From a virus, in the IMG/VR virus record IMGVR_UViG_3300033273_000224, positions 1 to 41,121 of that record: DNA of 41,121 bases, one strand, 5' to 3'. Each line of letters opens with the position of its first letter. Positions within the stretch are counted from its first letter, which is position 1. The notes beneath the pieces are model-generated. The model did no database searches. It saw nothing but the letters and a program-made list of their open reading frames with translations, and was not told where the DNA came from. A program made the position numbers and the translations under genes. This document shows positions 20,881 through 29,211 of the stretch, piece after piece.

Positions 20881-23442
20881 ATGGCAAACGCACCAACAGG
20901 AGTACCAAGAGCTAAACTCTTTAAGATGATCTCCACTAAGGGGATCTCTAAGAGATCAGTGACCAACAGCGATTTCGGCACACTTATCGACGTGCAGAAC
21001 TCTGGTTTCATGCAGATGGGCAAGGCACTGAATAGCATTGGTGCGTCTGTTAATAGTATTGCTATCATGCTGGAAGGCATGAATGCATCCTTCCGAGATT
21101 CTGTTCAGGCACAGATCAAATCTCAAGAGAAGATTGCGGATGCTCAGGATGATGCTGAGAAAGCAGCACGAGTAAGAGAAGAGAAAGATATTAGGGCAAA
21201 GAGAAAGGAAGCAGGTAGACAAGCAGACGATCTTGCGGAAGCGAAACAAGAGAATAGATTTGCCAAGGCGGCAGGCAAGGTTGGTTTTGCTGCTGGTCTA
21301 GTTGTAGGTAAGGTGGCGAACGGGTTAATGAACCTGTTGGCAAACCTAGGTTCGTTGTTTATGAACCTAGTTGGATTTGCTGCACTAGACTGGATATCAA
21401 AGAATCCAGAAAAAGTACAGAAGATAACTGACTTCATAGTCACCGCAGGTAAGTTTATATACAACATTGCCTCATGGTTGGCTGGTGTTGCCTTGGATGG
21501 CATCACTGAGTTTATGGAGAACCCATGGTCCTTGAAGGGATTGTTGGGTATTGGTAAGTTCTTCTTGGTTCTTGGAGCAGTATTTGCGGGACCAACACTT
21601 GCCAAACTTGGTCTGAAACTACTCCTTAAGGGTGGTTTCAAACTTATCATTAAACCAGTCTTCCAACTCTTAAAGGGGGTTGGAAAACTACTCTTCAATA
21701 TGGGGAAGGTTGCCGCTAAAGGCATCTTCAAAGCAGGTAAGTTTTTAGTCAAGAATCCTAAAGTTGCTCTAGGTCTTGGGGTTGCTGCGGGTATTGGATT
21801 CCTCGCTAAGCAGGCGTATGACGCCAACCAACCCGACACTGGAGTAGAGAAAGGCAAGTCTCAAGCAGAAGAGACGAATGCCTTTGGTGGTATGATTGGT
21901 GACCCGATGTCTATGCTGGCAATGCCAGACATAAACTTCGAGGACATTGAAATGCCCGAAATGCCTGACCTCACGGCAGGCATGGATCCAAAGGTACTGG
22001 AAGAACTTGCACAGAAGCAAGTAGCAGAGAAACTGATGTACTCTGCTGATGAGATTAAGCAGCAGACTGAGGACGATTCCCAGAAAGCAGCAGAATCTCA
22101 GAAGAAGAAAGGTGGCGACTTCTGGAATGCTCTGAAACCCATTTTCCAACCCATCATTGACTTGTTCAATGGTGTGAAGGATATGTTCATGAAGGTCGTT
22201 GGATTCTTCAAGAGCGAACTTGACGACACTATTGGTTTCTTTGGTGAACTGTTCGGAACCGTCAAGGAGTTCATCTCTCCTTACGTCGATAAACTAAAGC
22301 GATTGGGTGGTGGTCTTCTCAAGACTATCTTCCGCCCGTATATCACGATGTTTACGGCGGTCCAGAAAGTTCTGGAGATGTTCAAGAAGAAAGATGATGA
22401 GAAGAAAAACAATGAGATGGCAAGGGGTGGTCCTCTGCCACAGAAAGCGAAAGGTGGATGGATCAGCGGTCCCCAGTCGGGATATCCTGTCTCACTCTCA
22501 GGTAACGGCGTAGATTTTATCGGTCACGGTACCGAATGGGTTGGCATGAAGGGATATGCCAGCGGTGGATCTGCATTCGTTATTCCATTTGACACCCCTG
22601 CAACTAGAGCAAACCCAGGTCTCACCAACCAACGTTGGGGTGAGGCAATGCGTGGTGGTTACCAGTTGCCTGGTTTTGCCGATGGTGGTGTGTTTGACTT
22701 CGCCAAGAAAATGATCAAGATCCACGAGGGATCTAACATCGTTGGTGGTAGACACAAAGCATATAAGGATAGCGAGGGATACCCGACGATTGGTTATGGT
22801 CACATGATCAAACCAGGCGACGGATACAGCATGGGATCTGTCATCTCCCAGGCAGAGGCAAATAAACTGTTTGATAAAGACTTCAAACACCACCTTGCAC
22901 AGGCACAAAGAATCCCTGGATACAAGAAAGCACACCCACAGGCAAAGGCAGCACTGATTGACCTTGCCTTCAACATGGGTGGTGGATTCTATAAGGACTT
23001 CCCTAAGTTCACTGCAGCACTCAAAGCAGGAAACTACGAGAGAGCAGGTGAGGAACTCAGGGATAGTGCATGGTACTCTCAGGTAGGACGTAGAGCAGCG
23101 CCGATCATCAATCTGATCAAGGGTAAGGGCACTGGTGGTGCATCTCATCTTAGAAGTCTTAAGGCACCTGCTAACACTGGTACAGGTGGTGATCAACTGT
23201 CATCCCTGCAGCAGGGGCAGGAAGCACGCATTGAGTCTGCTTCTGCATCCCGTAGTCAAACAACTGTCGCACAGGCACCTACAGTCACCCAGAAGGCGCA
23301 AGGAAGCAATGGTGGGCAATCTGATGGTGGTAAACCTGCATTTGTGGGTCTGCCTCAGCGTGAACAGGCTGCCGCTAAATACATGATACCTAGGTTTGGT
23401 CTGATGAACGAGATCAACACACCACCCACGATGTTAACGTAA
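20881..23442 (+). CDS. Tape-measure-like tail protein 2 with C-terminal GH24 lysozyme domain
   Basis: 853 residues, beginning three bases after the previous stop. A coiled, charged N-terminal region (about 55-125) is followed by LDWISKNPEKVQKITDFIVTAGKF at about 169-194, paralogous to the previous protein. Long hydrophobic and amphipathic helices rich in Gly and Lys come next. Residues about 605-760 are a T4-lysozyme-type muramidase: Glu616 in IKIHEGS, Asp630 in YKDSEGYPTIGYGH, Thr636, and the AALIDLAFNMGGG segment. It would cut peptidoglycan glycan strands during DNA entry. The tail after it is Gln/Ser/Gly-rich. Such a lysozyme in T4 is part of gp5 instead. Confidence 0.8.
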   Translation: MANAPTGVPRAKLFKMISTKGISKRSVTNSDFGTLIDVQNSGFMQMGKALNSIGASVNSIAIMLEGMNASFRDSVQAQIKSQEKIADAQDDAEKAARVREEKDIRAKRKEAGRQADDLAEAKQENRFAKAAGKVGFAAGLVVGKVANGLMNLLANLGSLFMNLVGFAALDWISKNPEKVQKITDFIVTAGKFIYNIASWLAGVALDGITEFMENPWSLKGLLGIGKFFLVLGAVFAGPTLAKLGLKLLLKGGFKLIIKPVFQLLKGVGKLLFNMGKVAAKGIFKAGKFLVKNPKVALGLGVAAGIGFLAKQAYDANQPDTGVEKGKSQAEETNAFGGMIGDPMSMLAMPDINFEDIEMPEMPDLTAGMDPKVLEELAQKQVAEKLMYSADEIKQQTEDDSQKAAESQKKKGGDFWNALKPIFQPIIDLFNGVKDMFMKVVGFFKSELDDTIGFFGELFGTVKEFISPYVDKLKRLGGGLLKTIFRPYITMFTAVQKVLEMFKKKDDEKKNNEMARGGPLPQKAKGGWISGPQSGYPVSLSGNGVDFIGHGTEWVGMKGYASGGSAFVIPFDTPATRANPGLTNQRWGEAMRGGYQLPGFADGGVFDFAKKMIKIHEGSNIVGGRHKAYKDSEGYPTIGYGHMIKPGDGYSMGSVISQAEANKLFDKDFKHHLAQAQRIPGYKKAHPQAKAALIDLAFNMGGGFYKDFPKFTAALKAGNYERAGEELRDSAWYSQVGRRAAPIINLIKGKGTGGASHLRSLKAPANTGTGGDQLSSLQQGQEARIESASASRSQTTVAQAPTVTQKAQGSNGGQSDGGKPAFVGLPQREQAAAKYMIPRFGLMNEINTPPTMLT
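23375..23381 (+). promoter_or_regulatory. Late-type promoter CTAAATA inside end of upstream gene
   Basis: Part of CCGCTAAATAC (23372-23382), identical to the site before the gp26-like gene. It lies 63 nt before the gp27-like start, a suitable distance, although within coding sequence. Confidence 0.45.
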
Positions 23443-23443
23443 T

Positions 23444-24844
23444 ATGGCAGAAGCAAGGGGTTACGAACTAAAAGATCTAACCATTACGATTCCTAAAACG
23501 GGTGGCAACCGACAGGCGACTGGTGACATTGCTGCGAGATTCAAGAAAGATGCAAAGAACTCTTTCGATCTCAGACAAGTTGCTGCAAGTTTCACATGGT
23601 ATGAATCTGTTGACTCACCGTTCTGCAGACTAGACATTGCTGTTATTGAATCTGTTGACTTTCTCAACCTCTTGAGGGGTGGTGAGATTATTCACCTAGA
23701 GATCGTAACAGATGCATCTAAGGGTCAATCACTAAAGTGGGAAGGACAAGTATTTAAGGTCGCTGATGTTGTCAAGACTGAGAGAACATGTTCTTACAAC
23801 CTACACTGTGTAAGCACAGAGTCATTCAATAATGAAGTGAACCGAGTGTTTGGTTCTTTTGGTCCTGCTACCAAGACTGGTCAAAAGAAAGAGAATATTG
23901 TTGCACATGTCATCAAAGATCATCTGCAGGGGCAGAAAAAACTGAAGCATAAGGGTGCTATTGAACCACACTCCAAGATTAACTTCGTTGCTCCCAACTG
24001 GAGACCTGTGGATCTTCTGAACTATATGTGCGATAAGGTTACCAGATCCAACAAAGGCAAAGGTAGCGAAACACAATCAGGATTTCTGTTCTATGAGAAT
24101 CGTAAGGGTTTCAACTTCCACAGCATCGACTATCTCTGCGAGCAACCACCTGTCGAGTTTGAATATGTGTACGAGCAAAGCAATGTGCAAGAAAGTGACA
24201 CCGAACGTAACTACTATCTCATCAACAACATCGCTTTCCCTGACCGCACACACATCCTGGAAAAGTTAAGAACAGGCACAATCTATAACGTTACTGCAGG
24301 TATTATGATGCCTGTTATGACCCGCTCAGCAGTATCTCAGGACACCTCTGGCGGTGGTGGTGGAACTATTACTGGACCTAGAGAATCGAAATATAGTGCC
24401 ATGTTTGGTAAGATGTCAACCCTAGAGAAGGGTAATCCGATGGCATTTATGAAGGAATATGAAGACTATTTTCCTTCTCGTGCCAAGTTAAGAATCCTCC
24501 CTGGATTGAAAGATCAGAAGGAGCAGAATGGTAGACCTGCAGGTGATCCAACAGCAGGTGCACCTACCGCTGACGGGGATACTCTGGAGGTTGGAACCTA
24601 TGCAATGGCACGCTACGAGGCAATCAGAGCAATCTGTTTGAGGATTGAGGTACCTGGAAATACTGCACTTGCAGCAGGAGATGTTCTCAAGGTTTTGATT
24701 CCCCTAGGTCGTTCTGAAGGCAACAAAGTGGAAGAAGATAAGACCTATTCTGGTAAGTATTTGGTTGCTGGAATCGCTCACACATGGACGAAAGAAGGTG
24801 TTAGCACTACTCTAGAACTGATTAGAGACAGTGTTAAGGGATAA
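23444..24844 (+). CDS. 27: Baseplate hub protein, gp27-like
   Basis: A 466-residue protein with the layout of gp27/gpD-type hub proteins. It has an N-terminal barrel with VAASFTWYESVDSPFCRLDIAVIESVDFLNLLRGGEIIHLEI, then KWEGQVFKVADVVKTERTCSYNLHCVSTE, then a helical part with HVIKDHLQG and WRPVDLLNYMCDKVTRS, then GFLFYENRKGFNFHSIDYL. A second barrel follows (YAMARYEAIRAICLRIEVPGNTALAAGDVLKVLIP...YLVAGIAHTWTKEGVSTTLELIRDSV), which is the hallmark of late-control-D proteins. T4 gp27 has 391 residues. It would form the trimeric hub on which the gp5-like protein sits. Confidence 0.8.
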   Translation: MAEARGYELKDLTITIPKTGGNRQATGDIAARFKKDAKNSFDLRQVAASFTWYESVDSPFCRLDIAVIESVDFLNLLRGGEIIHLEIVTDASKGQSLKWEGQVFKVADVVKTERTCSYNLHCVSTESFNNEVNRVFGSFGPATKTGQKKENIVAHVIKDHLQGQKKLKHKGAIEPHSKINFVAPNWRPVDLLNYMCDKVTRSNKGKGSETQSGFLFYENRKGFNFHSIDYLCEQPPVEFEYVYEQSNVQESDTERNYYLINNIAFPDRTHILEKLRTGTIYNVTAGIMMPVMTRSAVSQDTSGGGGGTITGPRESKYSAMFGKMSTLEKGNPMAFMKEYEDYFPSRAKLRILPGLKDQKEQNGRPAGDPTAGAPTADGDTLEVGTYAMARYEAIRAICLRIEVPGNTALAAGDVLKVLIPLGRSEGNKVEEDKTYSGKYLVAGIAHTWTKEGVSTTLELIRDSVKG

Positions 24845-24847
24845 ATA
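24840..24847 (+). promoter_or_regulatory. Late promoter GATAAATA
   Basis: The octamer overlaps the stop codon of the gp27-like gene and lies 25 nt before the cp12 start. It suggests cp12 is transcribed with the late programme. Confidence 0.6.
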
Positions 24848-24871
24848 GTATCGTACTAATACTTTATTACC

Positions 24872-25099
24872 ATGGAAAACATCGAGAAGCACATCGAGTC
24901 AGATCGTGCTGAGTTGATGGATCCCACAATCTCTGCTCAGCGTCGTCGTCACATTGAAGGCGAACTAGCAGAACTAGAAGCGTACGCTGAGAATCATAAA
25001 GAAGAGATTGCTGCTGGAGACCATCACGATCCCAACCCACTAGAACTCTATTGCGACTCCAATCCTGATGCCGACGAGTGCCGCGTCTACGACGTATAG
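24872..25099 (+). CDS. cp12: CP12-like Calvin cycle inhibitor
   Basis: 75 residues. The C-terminal half has the CP12 signature DPNPLELYCDSNPDADECRVYD with the cysteine pair Cys61 and Cys70; the N-terminal cysteine pair of plant CP12 is absent, and the helical region RRRHIEGELAELEAYAENHKEE stands where the AWD-VEEL motif normally is. CP12 binds phosphoribulokinase and GAPDH under oxidising conditions and stops the Calvin cycle. Phage CP12 is thought to redirect NADPH and carbon to the pentose phosphate pathway for nucleotide synthesis. It is inserted between two hub genes with its own late promoter. Confidence 0.9.
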   Translation: MENIEKHIESDRAELMDPTISAQRRRHIEGELAELEAYAENHKEEIAAGDHHDPNPLELYCDSNPDADECRVYDV

Positions 25100-25100
25100 C

Positions 25101-25129
25101 TTGACAAGATTCCAATAAATGATTATGAT
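25101..25129 (+). promoter_or_regulatory. Near-consensus sigma-70-type promoter for 2OG oxygenase
   Basis: TTGACA (25101-25106), 17-nt spacer, TATGAT (25124-25129), in the 53-nt gap after cp12. The next gene starts 24 nt past the -10. This is an early-type promoter within a late structural region. Confidence 0.75.
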
Positions 25130-25152
25130 TAACACTGTGAGGGTTCAAAGGA

Positions 25153-25785
25153 ATGGCTCTAGAGCTTATTGAGATTAACCACCCTAAGAGTTTCATCGCT
25201 GGGGCAAAGATTGACCCCTTGATTTGTGATGGAGTCATTGATTTCTTCAATGAATGTGACTACTTAGAAAAAGAACCTGGGCACACGGGTGCTGGAGTCA
25301 ACCCAAGTGTCAAGGATTCTATTGACATGACCATCCCAGTGCATCTTAGGGATCCTAGGATTCAGACATATATTGAAGCACTGGCAGAAGCAACGATCAC
25401 ATATATTTCAAAGTATCCTGGGTTTGGAAAGATTTCCTGGGATCTCATTACGCCATTTAACATTCAACAATATCCTCCTGGTGGGGGTTATTTTGCTATG
25501 CACACTGAGAAGATGACTAACGAGGTTGCATCTCAGCATCGTGTCATGGCATGGATGACTTATCTAAATACAGTGGAAGAAGGTGGGCACACATATTTCC
25601 CACTGCAAGAGGCAATGATCAAACCTGTGAAGGGATTGACATTACTATGGCCTGCTGATTGGACACATTTCCATCAGGGAAAGGTTGCACCAAATGAAAC
25701 GAAAATGATTGTGACTGGTTGGTATGATTATGTGGCATCAGATGGTGCTGGGGCACTACAGCAACAAACGCCAAGCGCAGAGTAA
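25153..25785 (+). CDS. 2-oxoglutarate-Fe(II) oxygenase (prolyl hydroxylase-like)
   Basis: A 210-residue double-stranded beta-helix oxygenase. The iron site is seen as His117-x-Glu119 (AMHTEK, Glu in place of Asp) and a distal His in WTHFHQG (His174), with Lys184 (NETKMIVTGWY) to bind 2-oxoglutarate. Other family features are QQYPPGGGYFAMHTEK, VMAWMTYLNTVEEGGHTYFP and KGLTLLWPADW. Cyanomyoviruses carry several such genes; the substrates are unknown (protein, nucleic acid or lipid hydroxylation). Driven by its own promoter. Confidence 0.88.
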   Translation: MALELIEINHPKSFIAGAKIDPLICDGVIDFFNECDYLEKEPGHTGAGVNPSVKDSIDMTIPVHLRDPRIQTYIEALAEATITYISKYPGFGKISWDLITPFNIQQYPPGGGYFAMHTEKMTNEVASQHRVMAWMTYLNTVEEGGHTYFPLQEAMIKPVKGLTLLWPADWTHFHQGKVAPNETKMIVTGWYDYVASDGAGALQQQTPSAE

Positions 25786-26197
25786 TCCCTCTGCATGGCC
25801 CCACATCCATGTAAGATATTCTGAGAACGAAGATGGTACGATAGACTTTAAGTCTTGGTATAAGTATCAAGGTGAAAACACGCCATATCGACACTTTCGT
25901 ATAGAATATAGATATGATAGGCATTTGAACTGCTTCACTACATCAACTAACCTGAAGACTGACGAAGCGTCATGTCCCTTTCAGTGGGGATTCTTTGATG
26001 GTTGGTGGTGGGGTGAACCGCAGGGTGACTGTATCCTACGGGATACGAAAGTTATCTCTCATGTTCGATTCAACGGTGAAGAATATCGGTCTAGAGATAC
26101 AGGTGTGGATCCGAAGACTGGTGAGTTTCGTTGGGGTTTGGACATCTCTGATGATCCATCGAAAGAGTTCCGATTTGTCAAGATAAATAATCCGTAA
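25739..26197 (+). CDS. Hypothetical Trp-rich protein, about 152 aa
   Basis: The frame is open from ATG 25724, with further candidates at 25739 (ATG) and 25742 (GTG). All overlap the oxygenase by 44-62 bases and none has a clear ribosome site, so the start is uncertain. The protein is beta-rich (WPHIHVRYSENEDGTIDFKSWYKY, FRIEYRYDRHLNCF) with a striking PFQWGFFDGWWWGEPQGDC. It may be functionally coupled to the oxygenase by overlap. No family recognised. Confidence 0.6.
   Translation, partial: QMVLGHYSNKRQAQSNPSAWPHIHVRYSENEDGTIDFKSWYKYQGENTPYRHFRIEYRYDRHLNCFTTSTNLKTDEASCPFQWGFFDGWWWGEPQGDCILRDTKVISHVRFNGEEYRSRDTGVDPKTGEFRWGLDISDDPSKEFRFVKINNP
26182..26189 (+). promoter_or_regulatory. Late promoter GATAAATA for gp5-like gene
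   Basis: The octamer lies 23 nt before the gp5-like ATG, overlapping the end of the previous coding sequence. Confidence 0.6.
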
Positions 26198-26211
26198 AAA
26201 GACATTCGTTC

Positions 26212-28953
26212 ATGGAAGGACTACAAGGATACAGGACTGACTTTGCAGGTCGTGATGGATTTGTCTGGTGGGTAGGTGAGGTTGAGAACATCGACGACCC
26301 GTCCCAACTTGGGCGTGTCAAGGTGCGTATCGTTGGTTGGTACACTGGTAACAAATCCAATAAAGGTGCTGATTCATATACCAAAACACTTCCTACAGAA
26401 AACCTTCCGTGGGCAACAGTCCTTCTGCCTACAGATAAAGCTCAGATCAAGGGCACGGGTTCTACTACAGAACTGCAACCTGGCGCATTTGTTATGGGTT
26501 TCTTCCTGGATGGGGATGAAGCACAACTACCTGTGGTCATGGGTGCATTCCGTGGTTTCAAGCAGGCAGATGATCAGAAGTCTGCATCTGGTAAAGGCAA
26601 GGGTGCTCAGGAGACCACCAAGGCAACTACCATTGCTGCAATCGACAACGCTCAAAAGCACGAGACCAATACACCTCAGCAAGCAACCATGGCAGGGGAG
26701 AAGAACCATGGTGGTGCACCGTTTGCTAAGGATCAGCAACAGTCAGTTGCATCTCCTGCTGGTGCAGTAGAGGAAGCACGCGGTGGTGGTATTACCAGTG
26801 CTGAAGCATGTACTCCTGGTAACGCAGTTAGTAACCCACTCAAACCACCCACCGAGTCTCAGGAAGTGGCGGACGGTGCGAACGGTCCTGCTGGTGAGGG
26901 ATTTGAGAAAGGTCTGACCCGTATGCTCACAGAGTTGGGCACTATGGCAGCATCGATTGCTAGTGGTAGTGACGGTCAGTTCATCTCACTGATTACTGGT
27001 AAGAGAATCAATGGTGACAAGATTCTTGAGCACCTAGGTAATCTTGCAAACTATATCTCTTCTGGTATCTCTGCAATCCTCGCACCACTGAAAGAGTTCT
27101 TGGCGGAGATTACGGTCCAGATCATCAACGCAATCGTTAAGATTATTTCCTCGTTCATTCCCCTGTCTATCTTCCTGGCGATTCTGGATCTAATCAGTTT
27201 CATTCTGGATCTGTTCTGTTTACCACACCCACAGTGGTTAAGTATAGTGCAGTCAGCACTAACAGACATCACTGGATTTGCTGACCAGATCGTTGGTATG
27301 GTGGTGTCTCAGGTTAGTAACGTTGTATCTTCCATCGTTTCTAAAGTTCAGGGCATCACTGATAGGATCCTTTCTAACATCAATCAGACGATTCAGAAAG
27401 TACGAGACGTTGCACAGGTTGTGGTCTCTGCTGTCAACTCTTTGAAGCAGGGTGTTGAGTTTATCGGTAAGGCAGCATCCACTCTGCAAATGCTATTCAA
27501 GGTTGACTTCACCAAACTGGATTGGGGTTCTCTGATTGCTATCTTGAAAGCACTTCTTGGTCTGCTATTCCAGAAAGACTGTGGACGAAAGATCAAGAAA
27601 CCAAAAGCGAAACAATGGTTCCCACTATTAGGTAGTACCACTTGTGATGACGTATCGGAGTTCGTTACTGGTATGGGTGGTGGGGGTGCTAGTCTCCCAA
27701 CCAGTCTAAAAGAGTGGAATGATTCCACATCATCGGCAGGATATGTTGATAACCTATTTAAGGGAATCAATACTCGTGTGATGGAGGTTCAGTCCTTCCT
27801 TGATGGTTCGCGTGTCATTCACAACGCAACTAAGGGTAAGGAATGGGCAGCAACACAGGGTCCTGGTGGTGTATCTAACTTCCAAGATAACCAAGGTAAC
27901 CAGCACACCAGTGTTCCTAATAATGAAACTAAGATCATTGCAAGGGACAAGTGCACCACAGTTAAGAAGAACCGAATCGATACTATCGAGGGTGACTACT
28001 ACCTGAAGGTGCATGGTAACTGGCACATTGAGGTTGAGGGTGCAATCAACAACTCTCAGGGTAATGGTCCTCAGGCATCTGCCTCTGGTAGCAGCAAACC
28101 AACTGCAAAGGTTGGTGACTCTGGTTCTTCTACAAGTGGTGGTAGCACATCTACATCTGACAACACCCAGAACATGATCATCAGTGCTACTGATTTGGTC
28201 AGCATGAAGGGTAGAATCGAATCACTGGAGGAACGTATTCGCAGAGAAGATGAGGAGTTCTACTCCAATCTGAAACCCATCAATCCTCCTAGTGGTGTAG
28301 GTGTTTGCACACCTCAGATGAAGTACACCAATCTTGCAACATCTGTTGACGATGACAACGAGCAGAAGTCTGCAGATCGTAAGTCTGGTGACCACAACAT
28401 CGCATACTCTGGTGACGTTCGTATTCAAGGTAACCAAGTTAGTATCAACGCTATTTCTAACCTGAAACTGAACGGCAACCAGATCAAGATGGAAGGCAAC
28501 AACATCGGCATCACTGCTGATGGTGAGATTACACAGGAAGCAAACTGGATTACATCGTTCCTGAACTGTGGACGATTTGAGTTTGTGGCACTGTTTAATC
28601 CTCTTGCCGCTATCTCGGGTCAGTTCAACATCGTGAAGGGTGCGATCATCGATGTTACAACTGACCTCCCTTTCCCTGGTGCTACACCTCCCGCACACGT
28701 CCGCATGTCGGTGGCACAGTCAATGCCCACCACCATGGCAGACATCATCACTGGATCCTCTGCTGGTGTGCACTTCACCTTCGTGGCATCTCCCACTGGT
28801 GGCATCGGTGAGATCGTGGCATCCAGCAGCGGTGCTATCGTGAACCAAGTCACCACTGGTCTGGCATCCTACGGCGTGGGCACTGGTTTCATGGCAACGG
28901 GTTGTGCGGTCGGACCCCATCAGGTCTACGGTCTGCCCCTGCTGCTTAACTAA
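26212..28953 (+). CDS. 5: Baseplate hub spike protein, gp5-like without lysozyme domain
   Basis: 913 residues. The N-terminal OB-fold domain is clear: GFVWWVGEVENIDDPSQLGRVKVRIVGWY...LPWATVLLPTDKAQIKGTGS...LQPGAFVMGFFLDGDEAQLPVVMGAF, as in T4 gp5 and VgrG. No GH24 lysozyme domain follows. In its place are an Ala/Gln-rich linker (about 130-235), then strongly hydrophobic helices (about 275-350, NAIVKIISSFIPLSIFLAILDLISFILDLF), then a region ending in the gp5 C-terminal beta-helix pattern (TVKKNRIDTIEGDYYLKVHGNWHIEVEG; INAISNLKLNGNQIKMEGNNIGITADGEITQ). The last 130 residues are Gly/Ala/Ser/Thr-rich. Confidence 0.85.
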   Translation: MEGLQGYRTDFAGRDGFVWWVGEVENIDDPSQLGRVKVRIVGWYTGNKSNKGADSYTKTLPTENLPWATVLLPTDKAQIKGTGSTTELQPGAFVMGFFLDGDEAQLPVVMGAFRGFKQADDQKSASGKGKGAQETTKATTIAAIDNAQKHETNTPQQATMAGEKNHGGAPFAKDQQQSVASPAGAVEEARGGGITSAEACTPGNAVSNPLKPPTESQEVADGANGPAGEGFEKGLTRMLTELGTMAASIASGSDGQFISLITGKRINGDKILEHLGNLANYISSGISAILAPLKEFLAEITVQIINAIVKIISSFIPLSIFLAILDLISFILDLFCLPHPQWLSIVQSALTDITGFADQIVGMVVSQVSNVVSSIVSKVQGITDRILSNINQTIQKVRDVAQVVVSAVNSLKQGVEFIGKAASTLQMLFKVDFTKLDWGSLIAILKALLGLLFQKDCGRKIKKPKAKQWFPLLGSTTCDDVSEFVTGMGGGGASLPTSLKEWNDSTSSAGYVDNLFKGINTRVMEVQSFLDGSRVIHNATKGKEWAATQGPGGVSNFQDNQGNQHTSVPNNETKIIARDKCTTVKKNRIDTIEGDYYLKVHGNWHIEVEGAINNSQGNGPQASASGSSKPTAKVGDSGSSTSGGSTSTSDNTQNMIISATDLVSMKGRIESLEERIRREDEEFYSNLKPINPPSGVGVCTPQMKYTNLATSVDDDNEQKSADRKSGDHNIAYSGDVRIQGNQVSINAISNLKLNGNQIKMEGNNIGITADGEITQEANWITSFLNCGRFEFVALFNPLAAISGQFNIVKGAIIDVTTDLPFPGATPPAHVRMSVAQSMPTTMADIITGSSAGVHFTFVASPTGGIGEIVASSSGAIVNQVTTGLASYGVGTGFMATGCAVGPHQVYGLPLLLN

Positions 28954-28967
28954 CTGGCACACTGGGG

Positions 28968-28996
28968 TTGCGAATCCCACACACACTTGCTATGAT
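28968..28996 (+). promoter_or_regulatory. Sigma-70-type promoter with extended -10
   Basis: TTGCGA (28968-28973), 17-nt spacer, TATGAT (28991-28996) with TGC before it. Drives the cluster of small genes starting at 29020. Just upstream, TAACTGGCACACT (28951-28963) repeats the 13 bases at 5121-5133 in front of another promoter. Confidence 0.65.
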
Positions 28997-29019
28997 ATGG
29001 GGTAACGAGGTTCCCCCCT

Positions 29020-29211
29020 ATGTCTGACAACTCTCTGCTCCAACACTGCTGGATCCACGTTTCCCAACGTCGGATCGTTCTTCAAGATGACGAAGGTTAT
29101 CAGGAGGAGATCCAATGGAAGTTCGATAGTGAAGGTAGCGAAGGGTTCAGCGAGACTATCGAAAACATCAGGGCAGCAGTCCCTGAAGAAGATCTCTGTT
29201 TTGTCCTATGA
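29020..29211 (+). CDS. Hypothetical protein, 63 aa
   Basis: First gene after the promoter at 28968. The ribosome site is probably GAGG at 29007-29010, within a possible small hairpin (GGGGTAAC/GTTCCCC). The protein is acidic and beta-prone (CWIHVSQRRIVLQDDEGYQEEIQWKF) with a C-terminal helix (FSETIENIRAAVPEED). No family recognised. It overlaps the next gene by ATGA. Confidence 0.65.
   Translation: MSDNSLLQHCWIHVSQRRIVLQDDEGYQEEIQWKFDSEGSEGFSETIENIRAAVPEEDLCFVL

Noticed and set aside
21144-21857. 237-codon minus-strand frame opposite tape-measure-like protein 2
   Set aside because: Shadow with Ala/Pro/Ser bias produced by the Gly/Ala/Lys-rich sense frame.
22498-23196. 232-codon minus-strand frame opposite the lysozyme domain
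   Set aside because: Lies fully antisense to a well-supported gene; composition (Cys- and Ser-rich) is that of a reverse shadow; no promoter or ribosome site.
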